From contig JAPULD010000483.1 of assembly GCA_027295365.1 (NCBI GenBank), positions 1 through 9,699 of the forward strand: a stretch of DNA of 9,699 nt, written 5' to 3'. Made by a program: the position numbers and the translations under genes. Numbering within the stretch: position 1 is the first letter of the stretch; each line of letters begins with the position of its first letter. Shown here piece by piece: positions 1-7,002 of this stretch. This stretch comes from Planctomycetota bacterium. Lineage in GTDB: Bacteria > Planctomycetota > Phycisphaerae > Phycisphaerales > SM1A02. The notes beneath the pieces are model-generated. The model searched no databases and was not told the DNA's origin. It saw only the letters and a list, made by a program, of their open reading frames with translations.

Positions 1-241
1 TCCCTTTCATTGCATCGAACCACAGACGTTTGGCCAGCATTCGAGGGTCGCCAAATCGCTTGACCACGGCGGCCCAGACATCAGACTCCGTCATGTTTCC
101 ATCCCGCCTCAGCTCTTCGCTGGCGGTGCAATCGATGTGATCGGATAGTTCATCCAGAATGTCGCGTCGCAGTTGTGCGTCGCCCGGTTCATCATGGCGA
201 GGGTCGGGCAGCGATTCCGCGATCTCGTCAGGCCATGCCAT
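1..241 (-). CDS. Permease-prefix/HAAS-like N-terminal region, partial gene downstream of PadR
   Basis: The reading frame starts at the ATG at 241 and runs off the left edge without a stop, giving 80 visible residues that begin MAWPDEIAESLP. It overlaps the last 14 bases of the PadR gene in another frame, so the two are probably translationally coupled. Residues 24-75 show an amphipathic helical pattern: RRDILDELSDHID, then EELRRDGNMTESDVWAAV, then VKRFGDPRMLAKRLW. The 'ELxxHI...RRxG.....A...RFGDPxxLAxxL' layout is typical of the small HAAS/DUF1700-like or 'permease prefix' domain. That domain often sits directly after PadR genes at the N-terminus of membrane proteins, including ABC-type permeases. 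No transmembrane segment is visible because the gene is cut, so the function of the full protein cannot be stated. It is probably a PadR-controlled membrane protein. Confidence 0.7.
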   Translation of the reverse strand, partial: MAWPDEIAESLPDPRHDEPGDAQLRRDILDELSDHIDCTASEELRRDGNMTESDVWAAVVKRFGDPRMLAKRLWFDAMKG

Positions 242-563
242 GATTCACCCCCAGCACCCTCCCAACCGCCTTGTTGAATTGCGACCATTCATTGCGCTTC
301 TTCTTGCGAGCCTCCCGACCCGTGGCGGTCAGCTTGTAATACTTCCGCCGACGTCCTTGTTCGGGCTCGACCCAGTATCCCTTGATGAGTTTCCGACGCT
401 CGAGCCGATGCAAGGCCGGATACAGGCTTCCCTCCTTGATGTCAAAATGTCCCTTGGAGCGCGTTATCACGAACTGCGCAATCTGATAGCCGTAGTTGTC
501 GCCTCGGAAAAGCACATCGAGAATAAGCAGGTCCAACGTACCGGTGACGAGATTGGGATCCAT
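228..563 (-). CDS. PadR family transcriptional regulator
   Basis: A 111-residue protein starting MDPNLVTGTLDLLILDVL, the normal length for short (subfamily 2-like) PadR repressors. The winged-helix DNA-binding domain fills residues 5-85. It includes the opening LVTGTLDLLIL helix, the YGYQIAQF segment, the recognition region KEGSLYPALHRLERRKLI, and the wing GRRRKYYKLTATGREA. A short basic helix follows to the end and would serve for dimerisation. The start was chosen at 563 because GGGAGAG lies about 7 bases upstream. The frame stays open to an ATG at 653, but the extra 30 residues do not look like PadR. Its stop lies inside the next gene, a permease-prefix-like protein. PadR proteins usually repress their own operon and respond to small molecules or stress. 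The paired operators at 720-759 fit autoregulation, but no ligand can be inferred. Confidence 0.93.
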   Translation of the reverse strand: MDPNLVTGTLDLLILDVLFRGDNYGYQIAQFVITRSKGHFDIKEGSLYPALHRLERRKLIKGYWVEPEQGRRRKYYKLTATGREARKKKRNEWSQFNKAVGRVLGVNHGMA

Positions 564-719
564 GTGATTCTCTCCCGAGTCAAGGGGGTACCGTTCAGTG
601 GGTATTCGTTCGGCTTGTTGGCCATTTGAAAGCGGGTGCCATCCATGAGCCATGAGCCTTCTTCAATCCTTCAACCATGTTCAGTCGCCTTGGAATCACG
701 CCGATGCGATTCACAGGTT

Positions 720-759
720 GCCTAGACAGACTAGGTATATAAGCATAGACAGTCTAGGC
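720..759. promoter_or_regulatory. Tandem operator-like sites, probable PadR binding sites
   Basis: Two 15-bp elements, CCTAGACAGACTAGG (721-735) and CATAGACAGTCTAGG (744-758), agree at 13 of 15 positions and are spaced 23 bp start to start, about two helical turns. The second contains a perfect palindrome, TAGAC-A-GTCTA. The first has CCTAG/CTAGG arms around ACAGA. The outer ends GCCTAGAC (720-727) and GTCTAGGC (752-759) are also exact inverted repeats. They overlap the predicted promoter of the PadR gene, as expected for autorepression. The assignment to this PadR protein rests on position only. Confidence 0.65.
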
Positions 760-769
760 ATGATATCAA
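742..769 (-). promoter_or_regulatory. Putative promoter of the PadR operon
   Basis: On the minus strand, TTGATA (769-764) is followed after 16 bases by TATGCT (747-742), a fair match to a housekeeping -35/-10 pair. Transcription would start near 735, leaving a leader of about 170 bases before the PadR start at 563. One copy of the near-palindromic repeat lies between the -35 and -10 and touches the -10. The other lies over the predicted start point. This arrangement supports a repressible promoter. It is read by eye from consensus and is not proven. Confidence 0.5.
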
Positions 770-770
770 A

Positions 771-1184
771 CGCTCGGCTAGTCTTTTTCTTGCTGAGGAT
801 CTCGTTGAATCCGATGGTCTTTGCTGAGACCCCCTTTGGGGGAGTGCTTCGAGGGTTTGTCAGCACGTACGCCTTTGGTACGCCATGCTGGTTCGTAACC
901 GGCCTGGTTGGCTCGGGCCAGCAGTCACGCGGCTCCATCATGGTCGCGTTTCGTTGTACTCAAGTCGGAACAGGCCCCGGGATCATGTTCGTTCCGATGA
1001 CACAACTCGCTGAATGACAATCTCTTACCGCCTCACGGGGCGTGTCTCCTGAACTCACGCACATCGACAATCATTGGGCTTGGAATTGTGGACACTGCGC
1101 ACGTCGATTGACGAGCATTTCGACTCACTCGACAATGCCGGCGTGTCCAGGGGCGTGGTGGTTTTTTTTCATTCCGATCACTGA
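771..1184. other. Intergenic stretch without a convincing gene
   Basis: Open frames here on both strands lack ribosome binding sites, recognisable domains and plausible composition. What is visible is a set of small inverted repeats: CCCCC-TTT-GGGGG (830-842), a GCTGG/CCGGC stem with a seven-base loop (887-903), and TGGACAC/GTGTCCA arms (1089-1095 and 1143-1149) enclosing smaller CGTC/GACG and TCGA elements. A run of eight T (1162-1169) follows. This could be a long untranslated leader of the gene at 1212 or degenerate DNA. No RNA family is recognisable. Confidence 0.4.
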
Positions 1185-1211
1185 GTGAATTCCGAAAACA
1201 AGGAGCCTGGC

Positions 1212-1814
1212 ATGGACCTCTCCGTATCACTGTTGGATCTCTGGCTGGCGATCATGGCTTCGTCGTTCGCCGTGTTTATCGCGAGCTCTCTGGCCCACAT
1301 GGTTCTGCCTCATCACAAGAAAGACTGGGACAAACTACCCGACGAGGAAGCATTGCTGGAGTTCATACGCAAGAACAAGGTACCGCGGGGCCAGTACATG
1401 TTCCCGAGTTGCGAAGACTGGAACGATCTCAAGGATCCCGAAAAAAAGAAACACTACATGGCGGGTCCCCATGGAACGATTCGGATCTGGTCTGGCATGC
1501 CCAATATGGGCCGCAACCTTGGGCTGACGTTTCTTTCGTACATCATCATCGGGCTGTTCGTCGCGTTTCTCAGCTCGATGGCCAATCTGCAGGCTGGTTC
1601 CGAGTTCATGCCGGTCTTCATATTCACCGCCACCGCCGCCATCATGGCCTACACGTTCGGCTACATCGGCGACACCATCTGGTATGGCCAGCCCCTCAAG
1701 CCATTCCTGAACGACTTGGCCGACAGCATTTTGTTTGGACTGCTCACTGGCGTCATGTTCGCGCTGTTGTGGCCGGGCTTGCCCGAAGCGACCCTGCCAG
1801 GTGTAACCGGCTGA
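1212..1814 (+). CDS. Conserved-looking four-helix membrane protein of unknown function
   Basis: A 200-residue protein that I do not recognise as a named family. Four hydrophobic segments are clear: residues 8-32, 104-123, 132-152 and 168-188. Between the first and second lies a polar segment (33-100) with many Lys, Asp and Glu, containing LPHHKKDWDKLPDEEALL, then GQYMFPSCEDW, then a Lys-rich stretch and GMPNMGRNLG. The loop PHHKKDW...LPDE and the GQYMFP motif look constrained rather than random. The start at 1212 is chosen because AAGGAG (about 1199-1204) is well spaced. A GTG at 1185 in the same frame would add nine residues and lacks such a site. The gene ends 21 bp from the convergent end of gatB. 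Its function is unknown. An inner-membrane location is inferred from the helices. Confidence 0.85.
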   Translation: MDLSVSLLDLWLAIMASSFAVFIASSLAHMVLPHHKKDWDKLPDEEALLEFIRKNKVPRGQYMFPSCEDWNDLKDPEKKKHYMAGPHGTIRIWSGMPNMGRNLGLTFLSYIIIGLFVAFLSSMANLQAGSEFMPVFIFTATAAIMAYTFGYIGDTIWYGQPLKPFLNDLADSILFGLLTGVMFALLWPGLPEATLPGVTG

Positions 1815-1835
1815 TCAAATGAAATTTGCTATCTA

Positions 1836-3377
<1,542 letters not shown>

Positions 3378-3490
3378 GATGGCATCATAGCATGCCTCCG
3401 GAATGGGTTAGCCTTTATGAATTTCGTACCGCGATGATTCTGCTTTCCATTAAATTTGTGTACCCGACCCTGCTTCACTTTTAATTTTGT

Positions 3491-3508
3491 TATAAACAGT
3501 CTCGAATG
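3491..3508 (+). promoter_or_regulatory. AT-rich promoter-like element upstream of nrfH
   Basis: TATAAACAGTCTCGAA lies 74 bp before the nrfH ATG in the gatB-nrfH divergent spacer. TATAAA could be a -10 box, but no convincing -35 sits 16-18 bases upstream, which would fit an activator-dependent promoter. Almost the same string, TATAAACAGATCGAAAA, occurs at 5580-5596 before the porin gene. Its use as a promoter is inferred. Confidence 0.35.
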
Positions 3509-3532
3509 TTTTTTTGGGTTCAAGGTGGTCAC

Positions 3533-3577
3533 ATGGTCGCGAATCATTACCATTCGTCTTTGAGATGCACTTCGTGA
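3533..3577 (+). CDS. Possible 14-residue leader ORF overlapping the nrfH start
   Basis: The ATG at 3533 has the best ribosome binding site in the area (AAGGTGG at 3522-3528) and encodes MVANHYHSSLRCTS. Its TGA stop overlaps a GTG codon (3574) in the nrfH frame as GTGA, a layout seen in translational coupling. It also reads through the ATG at 3565. It could be a real leader peptide. It could also be chance, or mark a single-base indel that hides the true nrfH start. There is no independent support. Confidence 0.2.
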   Translation: MVANHYHSSLRCTS

Positions 3578-4080
3578 AAAAGCCAGAGCCGGACAATTCA
3601 ACCACCAGCCCGACGGTGCGTCGAGGTCGAAGATTCGCCTTGGTGATCGCCATCTTCATCGGTGCGCTCTTCGGCACCGGAGCGTTCACATTCATTTACG
3701 CCGATGGCCATTCCTATCTCACTAACGATCCGACGGCCTGCGCGAACTGCCACATCATGCAGAATCACCTGGAGGCCTGGAACAAGTCCACGCATCGTGC
3801 GGTCGCGACCTGCAACGATTGTCACGCCCCCCACGACTCGCTCGTCTCGAAACTCTGGGTCAAGGGGCGGAACGGTTTCAACCACTCGCTGGCCTTCACG
3901 ACGGGACGCTTCGACGAGCCGATCCGAATCACGCCGGCCAATCGGAGTGTCACCGAGGCGACGTGCCGGTATTGCCACGCGGCCCTGGTGCATCCGATCG
4001 ATTCGGTTTCCGACTCCGGTGAAATGATGTCCTGCATCCGATGTCACGGGAATGTGGGACACCCCGACGCTTCGTGGTAG
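3565..4080 (+). CDS. nrfH: Cytochrome c nitrite reductase small subunit, tetrahaem quinol dehydrogenase
   Basis: A 171-residue NapC/NirT-family protein that oxidises menaquinol in the inner membrane and passes electrons to NrfA. One N-terminal transmembrane anchor spans about residues 24-45, with basic residues (RRGRR) before it on the cytoplasmic side. Four haem c motifs follow: CANCHIM (59-65), CNDCH (83-87), CRYCH (134-138) and CIRCH (157-161). The first has the CxxCHxM form characteristic of NrfH, in which the Met ligates haem 1. Length and haem number match the family. The start is uncertain. The ATG at 3565 has only a weak upstream TTTGAG. A GTG at 3574 overlaps the stop of a short upstream ORF, and a TTG at 3514 is also in frame. 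nrfA starts 28 bases after the nrfH stop, so the two are surely one transcript. Confidence 0.95.
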   Translation: MHFVKKPEPDNSTTSPTVRRGRRFALVIAIFIGALFGTGAFTFIYADGHSYLTNDPTACANCHIMQNHLEAWNKSTHRAVATCNDCHAPHDSLVSKLWVKGRNGFNHSLAFTTGRFDEPIRITPANRSVTEATCRYCHAALVHPIDSVSDSGEMMSCIRCHGNVGHPDASW

Positions 4081-4108
4081 CCCGATTTTGCTTATGGAGA
4101 CGATGAAG

Positions 4109-5521
4109 ATGACGCGATTGACGACAATCCACCGAAACAGGTCCTTGCTCCGGCGCGGCGGTTCCCGGCCGTCGATCCTCATGGCTGGCCTGGTCGCGGC
4201 GGCGATCGCGTTCGGGCTCCTCGCCTTGCTGGTCAACATCTTTCAAAAAAAACAGGAAGCACGAACGCCTTTCTTTCGGGTCGTGGAGTTGACGGAGGAC
4301 ATCGAGGATCCCGCGATCTGGGGCCAGAACTTTCCCTTGCAGTACGAAGGCTATCTCCAAACCGTGGACATGGTCCGGACGCGGTATGGCGGCTCCGAGG
4401 CGGAACCCCGCGAGCCCACCGAAGACGATCCTCGCTCAAAAACCAGCCTTCAGAAGCTGGACATGATCCCCCAATTAAGACGCATGTGGGCGGGATACGC
4501 ATTTTCAAAGGACTTCCGCCAAGCTCGTGGGCATGCCTACATGCTCGAAGACCAACTCTTCACCGAACGGCAATCCGTGCCCCAACCAGGAACCTGCATT
4601 CAATGCCACGCCTCCGTCTACGTGCCAATGAAGAAGCTGGGCAATGGCGATCTGATGGCAGGATTCGCTGCGCTCAACCCCATGCCCTATGAGGAAGCGG
4701 CCCAGCACGTGACCCATCCCATTACCTGCGTCGATTGCCACGACTCCCAGACCATGGCCCTTCGAATCACGCGTCCCGCATTCATGGAGGGGATCAAGGC
4801 TTTCAAGGCCTCGGAGGGAATCGAAGACTACGACGTCAACGCCATGGCCAGTCGACACGAGATGCGCACCTACATATGCGCGCAGTGCCACGTGGAGTAT
4901 TATTTCAAGGGCGAGGAAAGGCGTCTCGTCTTTCCCTGGGCCAATGGCCTGAAGGTCGAAGAACAGTACGCGTATTATCAGGAGATCGGTTTCACCGACT
5001 GGACGCACGCCGAGACCGGCGGGCCGATGCTCAAGGCTCAACACCCGGAATTCGAGATGTGGTCCCAGGGCACGCACGCCCGGGCCGGGGTCGCCTGCGC
5101 CGACTGCCACATGCCTTATACGCGCGTCGGAGCGATGAAGGTCAGCGACCATCACGTCCGCAGCCCCTTGCTGAACATCAACAACGCCTGCCAGACCTGT
5201 CACAAGGTGGACGAGGCGGAGTTGCTCGACCGGGCGGAAACCATTCAGGACCGGCATCAGCACCTGGTCGATAAGACCCTCGATGCCCTCGTCGATCTGA
5301 TCGATGACATCAAGGCCGCCAAGGAACGAGGCGTGAGTGACGCCCAACTCAAACCGGTGCTCGAATACCAGCGTCGAGCCAGCTTCTACGTTGATTGGGT
5401 CGAAGCGGAGAATTCATCCGGCTTCCACGCCGCCCAGGAGGGGGCTCGAATACTGGCCGAATCCATCAATTTCTCACGACTGGGTCAACTGGCGCTGAGA
5501 GATCTGCCGAACGATGATTGA
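4109..5521 (+). CDS. nrfA: Ammonia-forming cytochrome c nitrite reductase, all-CxxCH pentahaem type
   Basis: A 470-residue periplasmic enzyme that reduces nitrite to ammonium with six electrons supplied through NrfH. Five haem motifs are seen: CIQCH (163-167), CVDCH (207-211), CAQCH (257-261), CADCH (330-334) and CQTCH (361-365). Active-site features fit the family: an Arg at 154 shortly before haem 1, Glu-Tyr (263-264) directly after haem 3 in CAQCHVEYY, and KAQH (309-312) supplying the Ca-site Lys/Gln and the catalytic His. Most NrfA proteins carry CxxCK at haem 1, whereas here it is CxxCH. The N-terminus holds a hydrophobic stretch (about 22-44) without a clear peptidase site, so the protein may stay membrane-anchored. 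The start at 4109 has GGAGA eight bases upstream. In-frame ATGs at 4052 (overlapping nrfH), 4094 and 4103 are alternatives. A family assignment to an octahaem or hydroxylamine enzyme is excluded by the motif count. Confidence 0.96.
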   Translation: MTRLTTIHRNRSLLRRGGSRPSILMAGLVAAAIAFGLLALLVNIFQKKQEARTPFFRVVELTEDIEDPAIWGQNFPLQYEGYLQTVDMVRTRYGGSEAEPREPTEDDPRSKTSLQKLDMIPQLRRMWAGYAFSKDFRQARGHAYMLEDQLFTERQSVPQPGTCIQCHASVYVPMKKLGNGDLMAGFAALNPMPYEEAAQHVTHPITCVDCHDSQTMALRITRPAFMEGIKAFKASEGIEDYDVNAMASRHEMRTYICAQCHVEYYFKGEERRLVFPWANGLKVEEQYAYYQEIGFTDWTHAETGGPMLKAQHPEFEMWSQGTHARAGVACADCHMPYTRVGAMKVSDHHVRSPLLNINNACQTCHKVDEAELLDRAETIQDRHQHLVDKTLDALVDLIDDIKAAKERGVSDAQLKPVLEYQRRASFYVDWVEAENSSGFHAAQEGARILAESINFSRLGQLALRDLPNDD

Positions 5522-5579
5522 ATCAAGGTGGATCGGAGGATCGTCGAATCGGGACCAGGCGGCGAACGATTGATATTTA

Positions 5580-5596
5580 TATAAACAGATCGAAAA
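5580..5596 (+). promoter_or_regulatory. AT-rich promoter-like element upstream of the porin gene
   Basis: TATAAACAGATCGAAAA lies in the 149-bp spacer between nrfA and the porin gene, preceded by TTGATATTTA. It nearly repeats the element upstream of nrfH (TATAAACAGTCTCGAA at 3491-3506). This suggests the porin has its own start site controlled together with nrfHA, in addition to read-through. No good -35 is visible at standard spacing. Confidence 0.35.
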
Positions 5597-5670
5597 TAGA
5601 AGAAGGGCCAGCTATTCATCGATGGTCTCTGTTCAAATTCGAAATGGTTCATTCATCAGGAGATCGTTCC

Positions 5671-6942
5671 ATGAAACGAACGTGGATCACGTGCGGCTTG
5701 ATTACCGCCATTCTTGGAATGCTTGTCCATCCCGTCATGGGACAGGACGAGGTGCCGATACCGGAATCCCAGGACGACCAGCCCAATGAATTCGTCGATG
5801 CCCTGACCGGGGGCAAGGTCAGCCTGAACCTGCGAGTTCGATTGGAGACGGTCAATCAGGACGGCAAGGACGATTCGGAGGCCGTCACGGCGCGGATCAG
5901 GCTCGGTTACGAAACCAAGTCATTCCATGGCTTGAGTTTCCGGATCGACGTCGAGGACGTTCGTTCGCCCTGGTCCAGCGAATACAACGCCGCGGGTCTC
6001 AACAATCAACCAAACAAGGCGGTAGTGGCCGACCCCGAAGATACGGCTCTTGATCAACTCTACGTCAAGTACGTCTGGGAAGAGATCAACTCCACCTTCA
6101 TCGTCGGCCGCCAGCGCATCAAACTGGATGACGATCGATTCATCGGCAACGTCGGCTGGCGTCAGATCGAGCAGACCTACGACTCGGCCCGCTGGAACGT
6201 GACCCCCATCGAGGATCTCGACGTCGTCTACAGCTACCTCTGGAAGGTCAAACGCATCTTCGGTCCCGATGCCGATCGCGATTGGGATTCCGATTCCCAC
6301 ATCATCAATGTGGCCTACAAAGGCATGGAGTCCTGCAAGATTGTCGGCTTCGCGTATCTCCTGGACCTCGACAACGATGATGTCGCCCCCAACGGTGATT
6401 TCTTCAGTTCTGACACGTACGGCATGCGCGTCTCTGGCAAGCACGTGTTCAACGAGGAATACAGCCTGGCGTACATCGGTTCTTACGCCCATCAGGAAGA
6501 TGCCGGGGACAACCCCACCAATTACGACGCCGACTATTACAAGATCGAAGCGGCGTTGACCAAGAAGGAACTCGGCACGTTCGGCGCCGGCTACGAAGTG
6601 CTGGGTAGTGACGATTCGCTCATGGCCTTCCAGACACCCCTGGCCACCCTGCACGCGTTCAATGGCTGGGCGGATGCCTTCCTGACCACCCCAACTGCGG
6701 GTCTCGAGGATTTCTACATTTTCGCCAAGACGACGCTGCCCTGGGACATCAAGGGCGCCGTCTACGCCCACTGGTTTGAAGCCGAGGACGGCAGCGCCGA
6801 GTGGGGCGAGGAAATCGATCTCGTCCTCAGCAAGAAGATCAACTCGAACTGGTCAATCCTGACGAAGTTCGCGGAATTCAACGGCAAGAACGGCTTCGCC
6901 GACACCACGAAATTCTGGTTCCAGACCGAATTCACCTTCTAG
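5671..6942 (+). CDS. Outer-membrane beta-barrel porin, alginate-export (Alginate_exp) type
   Basis: A 423-residue exported protein. Residues 1-24 form a signal peptide (basic MKR, hydrophobic core, likely cut at VMG/Q), followed by an acidic linker. From about residue 49 the chain shows alternating beta-strand patterns starting with GGKVSLNLRVRLETV. It continues with GRQRIKLDDDRFIGNVGWRQ and YDSARWNVTPIEDLDVVYSY, segments typical of alginate-export/OprD-like porins that surround 'decoy' substrate channels. It ends in FWFQTEFTF, and a terminal Phe is the usual recognition signal for barrel insertion. The start at 5671 has AGGAG eight bases upstream. The frame is open back to 5518, but those extra residues are not coding-like. 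It follows nrfA by 149 bp and is closed by a terminator at 6973. A role in anion (nitrite or nitrate) passage is inferred from context, and the substrate is unknown. Confidence 0.85.
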   Translation: MKRTWITCGLITAILGMLVHPVMGQDEVPIPESQDDQPNEFVDALTGGKVSLNLRVRLETVNQDGKDDSEAVTARIRLGYETKSFHGLSFRIDVEDVRSPWSSEYNAAGLNNQPNKAVVADPEDTALDQLYVKYVWEEINSTFIVGRQRIKLDDDRFIGNVGWRQIEQTYDSARWNVTPIEDLDVVYSYLWKVKRIFGPDADRDWDSDSHIINVAYKGMESCKIVGFAYLLDLDNDDVAPNGDFFSSDTYGMRVSGKHVFNEEYSLAYIGSYAHQEDAGDNPTNYDADYYKIEAALTKKELGTFGAGYEVLGSDDSLMAFQTPLATLHAFNGWADAFLTTPTAGLEDFYIFAKTTLPWDIKGAVYAHWFEAEDGSAEWGEEIDLVLSKKINSNWSILTKFAEFNGKNGFADTTKFWFQTEFTF

Positions 6943-6972
6943 AGTTTGGCAATGCCTATTCCATCGCGCATG

Positions 6973-6996
6973 AAGCCCGTTTCGGCGGGCTTTTTT
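6973..6996 (+). terminator. Intrinsic terminator of the nrfHA-porin unit
   Basis: A perfect 7-bp stem AAGCCCG/CGGGCTT with loop TTTCGG is followed by a run of T, 30 bases after the porin stop. The T-tract is only on the plus-strand side, so it ends the nrf-porin transcript and not the convergent cyclase gene, whose stop is 7 bases away. Confidence 0.9.
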
Positions 6997-7002
6997 CTTG
7001 CC

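Noticed and set aside
830..842. CCCCC-TTT-GGGGG hairpin as a terminator
   Set aside because: Only a 5-bp stem with a 3-base loop, no T-tract follows on either strand, and no gene ends nearby.
887..903. tRNA T-arm-like stem-loop GCTGG-TTCGTAA-CCGGC
   Set aside because: The loop has T where A58 is invariant, and no acceptor, D or anticodon arms can be placed around it.
711..941. 76-residue minus-strand ORF upstream of PadR
   Set aside because: It overlaps the promoter and operators of the PadR operon and has no family features.
652..1017. 121-residue plus-strand ORF in the PadR upstream region
   Set aside because: It crosses the operator and promoter elements, has no ribosome binding site or recognisable domain, and its composition does not look coding.
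1033..1230. 65-residue minus-strand ORF
   Set aside because: Arg/Pro-rich composition typical of chance frames in GC-rich DNA, and it overlaps the ribosome binding site and start of the membrane protein gene.
4505..5347. 280-residue minus-strand ORF opposite nrfA
   Set aside because: It lies across the haem motifs of nrfA and has no features of its own.
5518..5670. 51-residue N-terminal extension of the porin from a TTG at 5518
   Set aside because: The ATG at 5671 has a good ribosome binding site and is followed at once by a signal peptide; the extension would mask that signal.
5920..6771. 283-residue minus-strand ORF opposite the porin gene
   Set aside because: Antisense shadow with repetitive Val/Gly/Asp composition and no domain; the porin frame has a signal peptide, a ribosome binding site and a barrel-type C-terminus.
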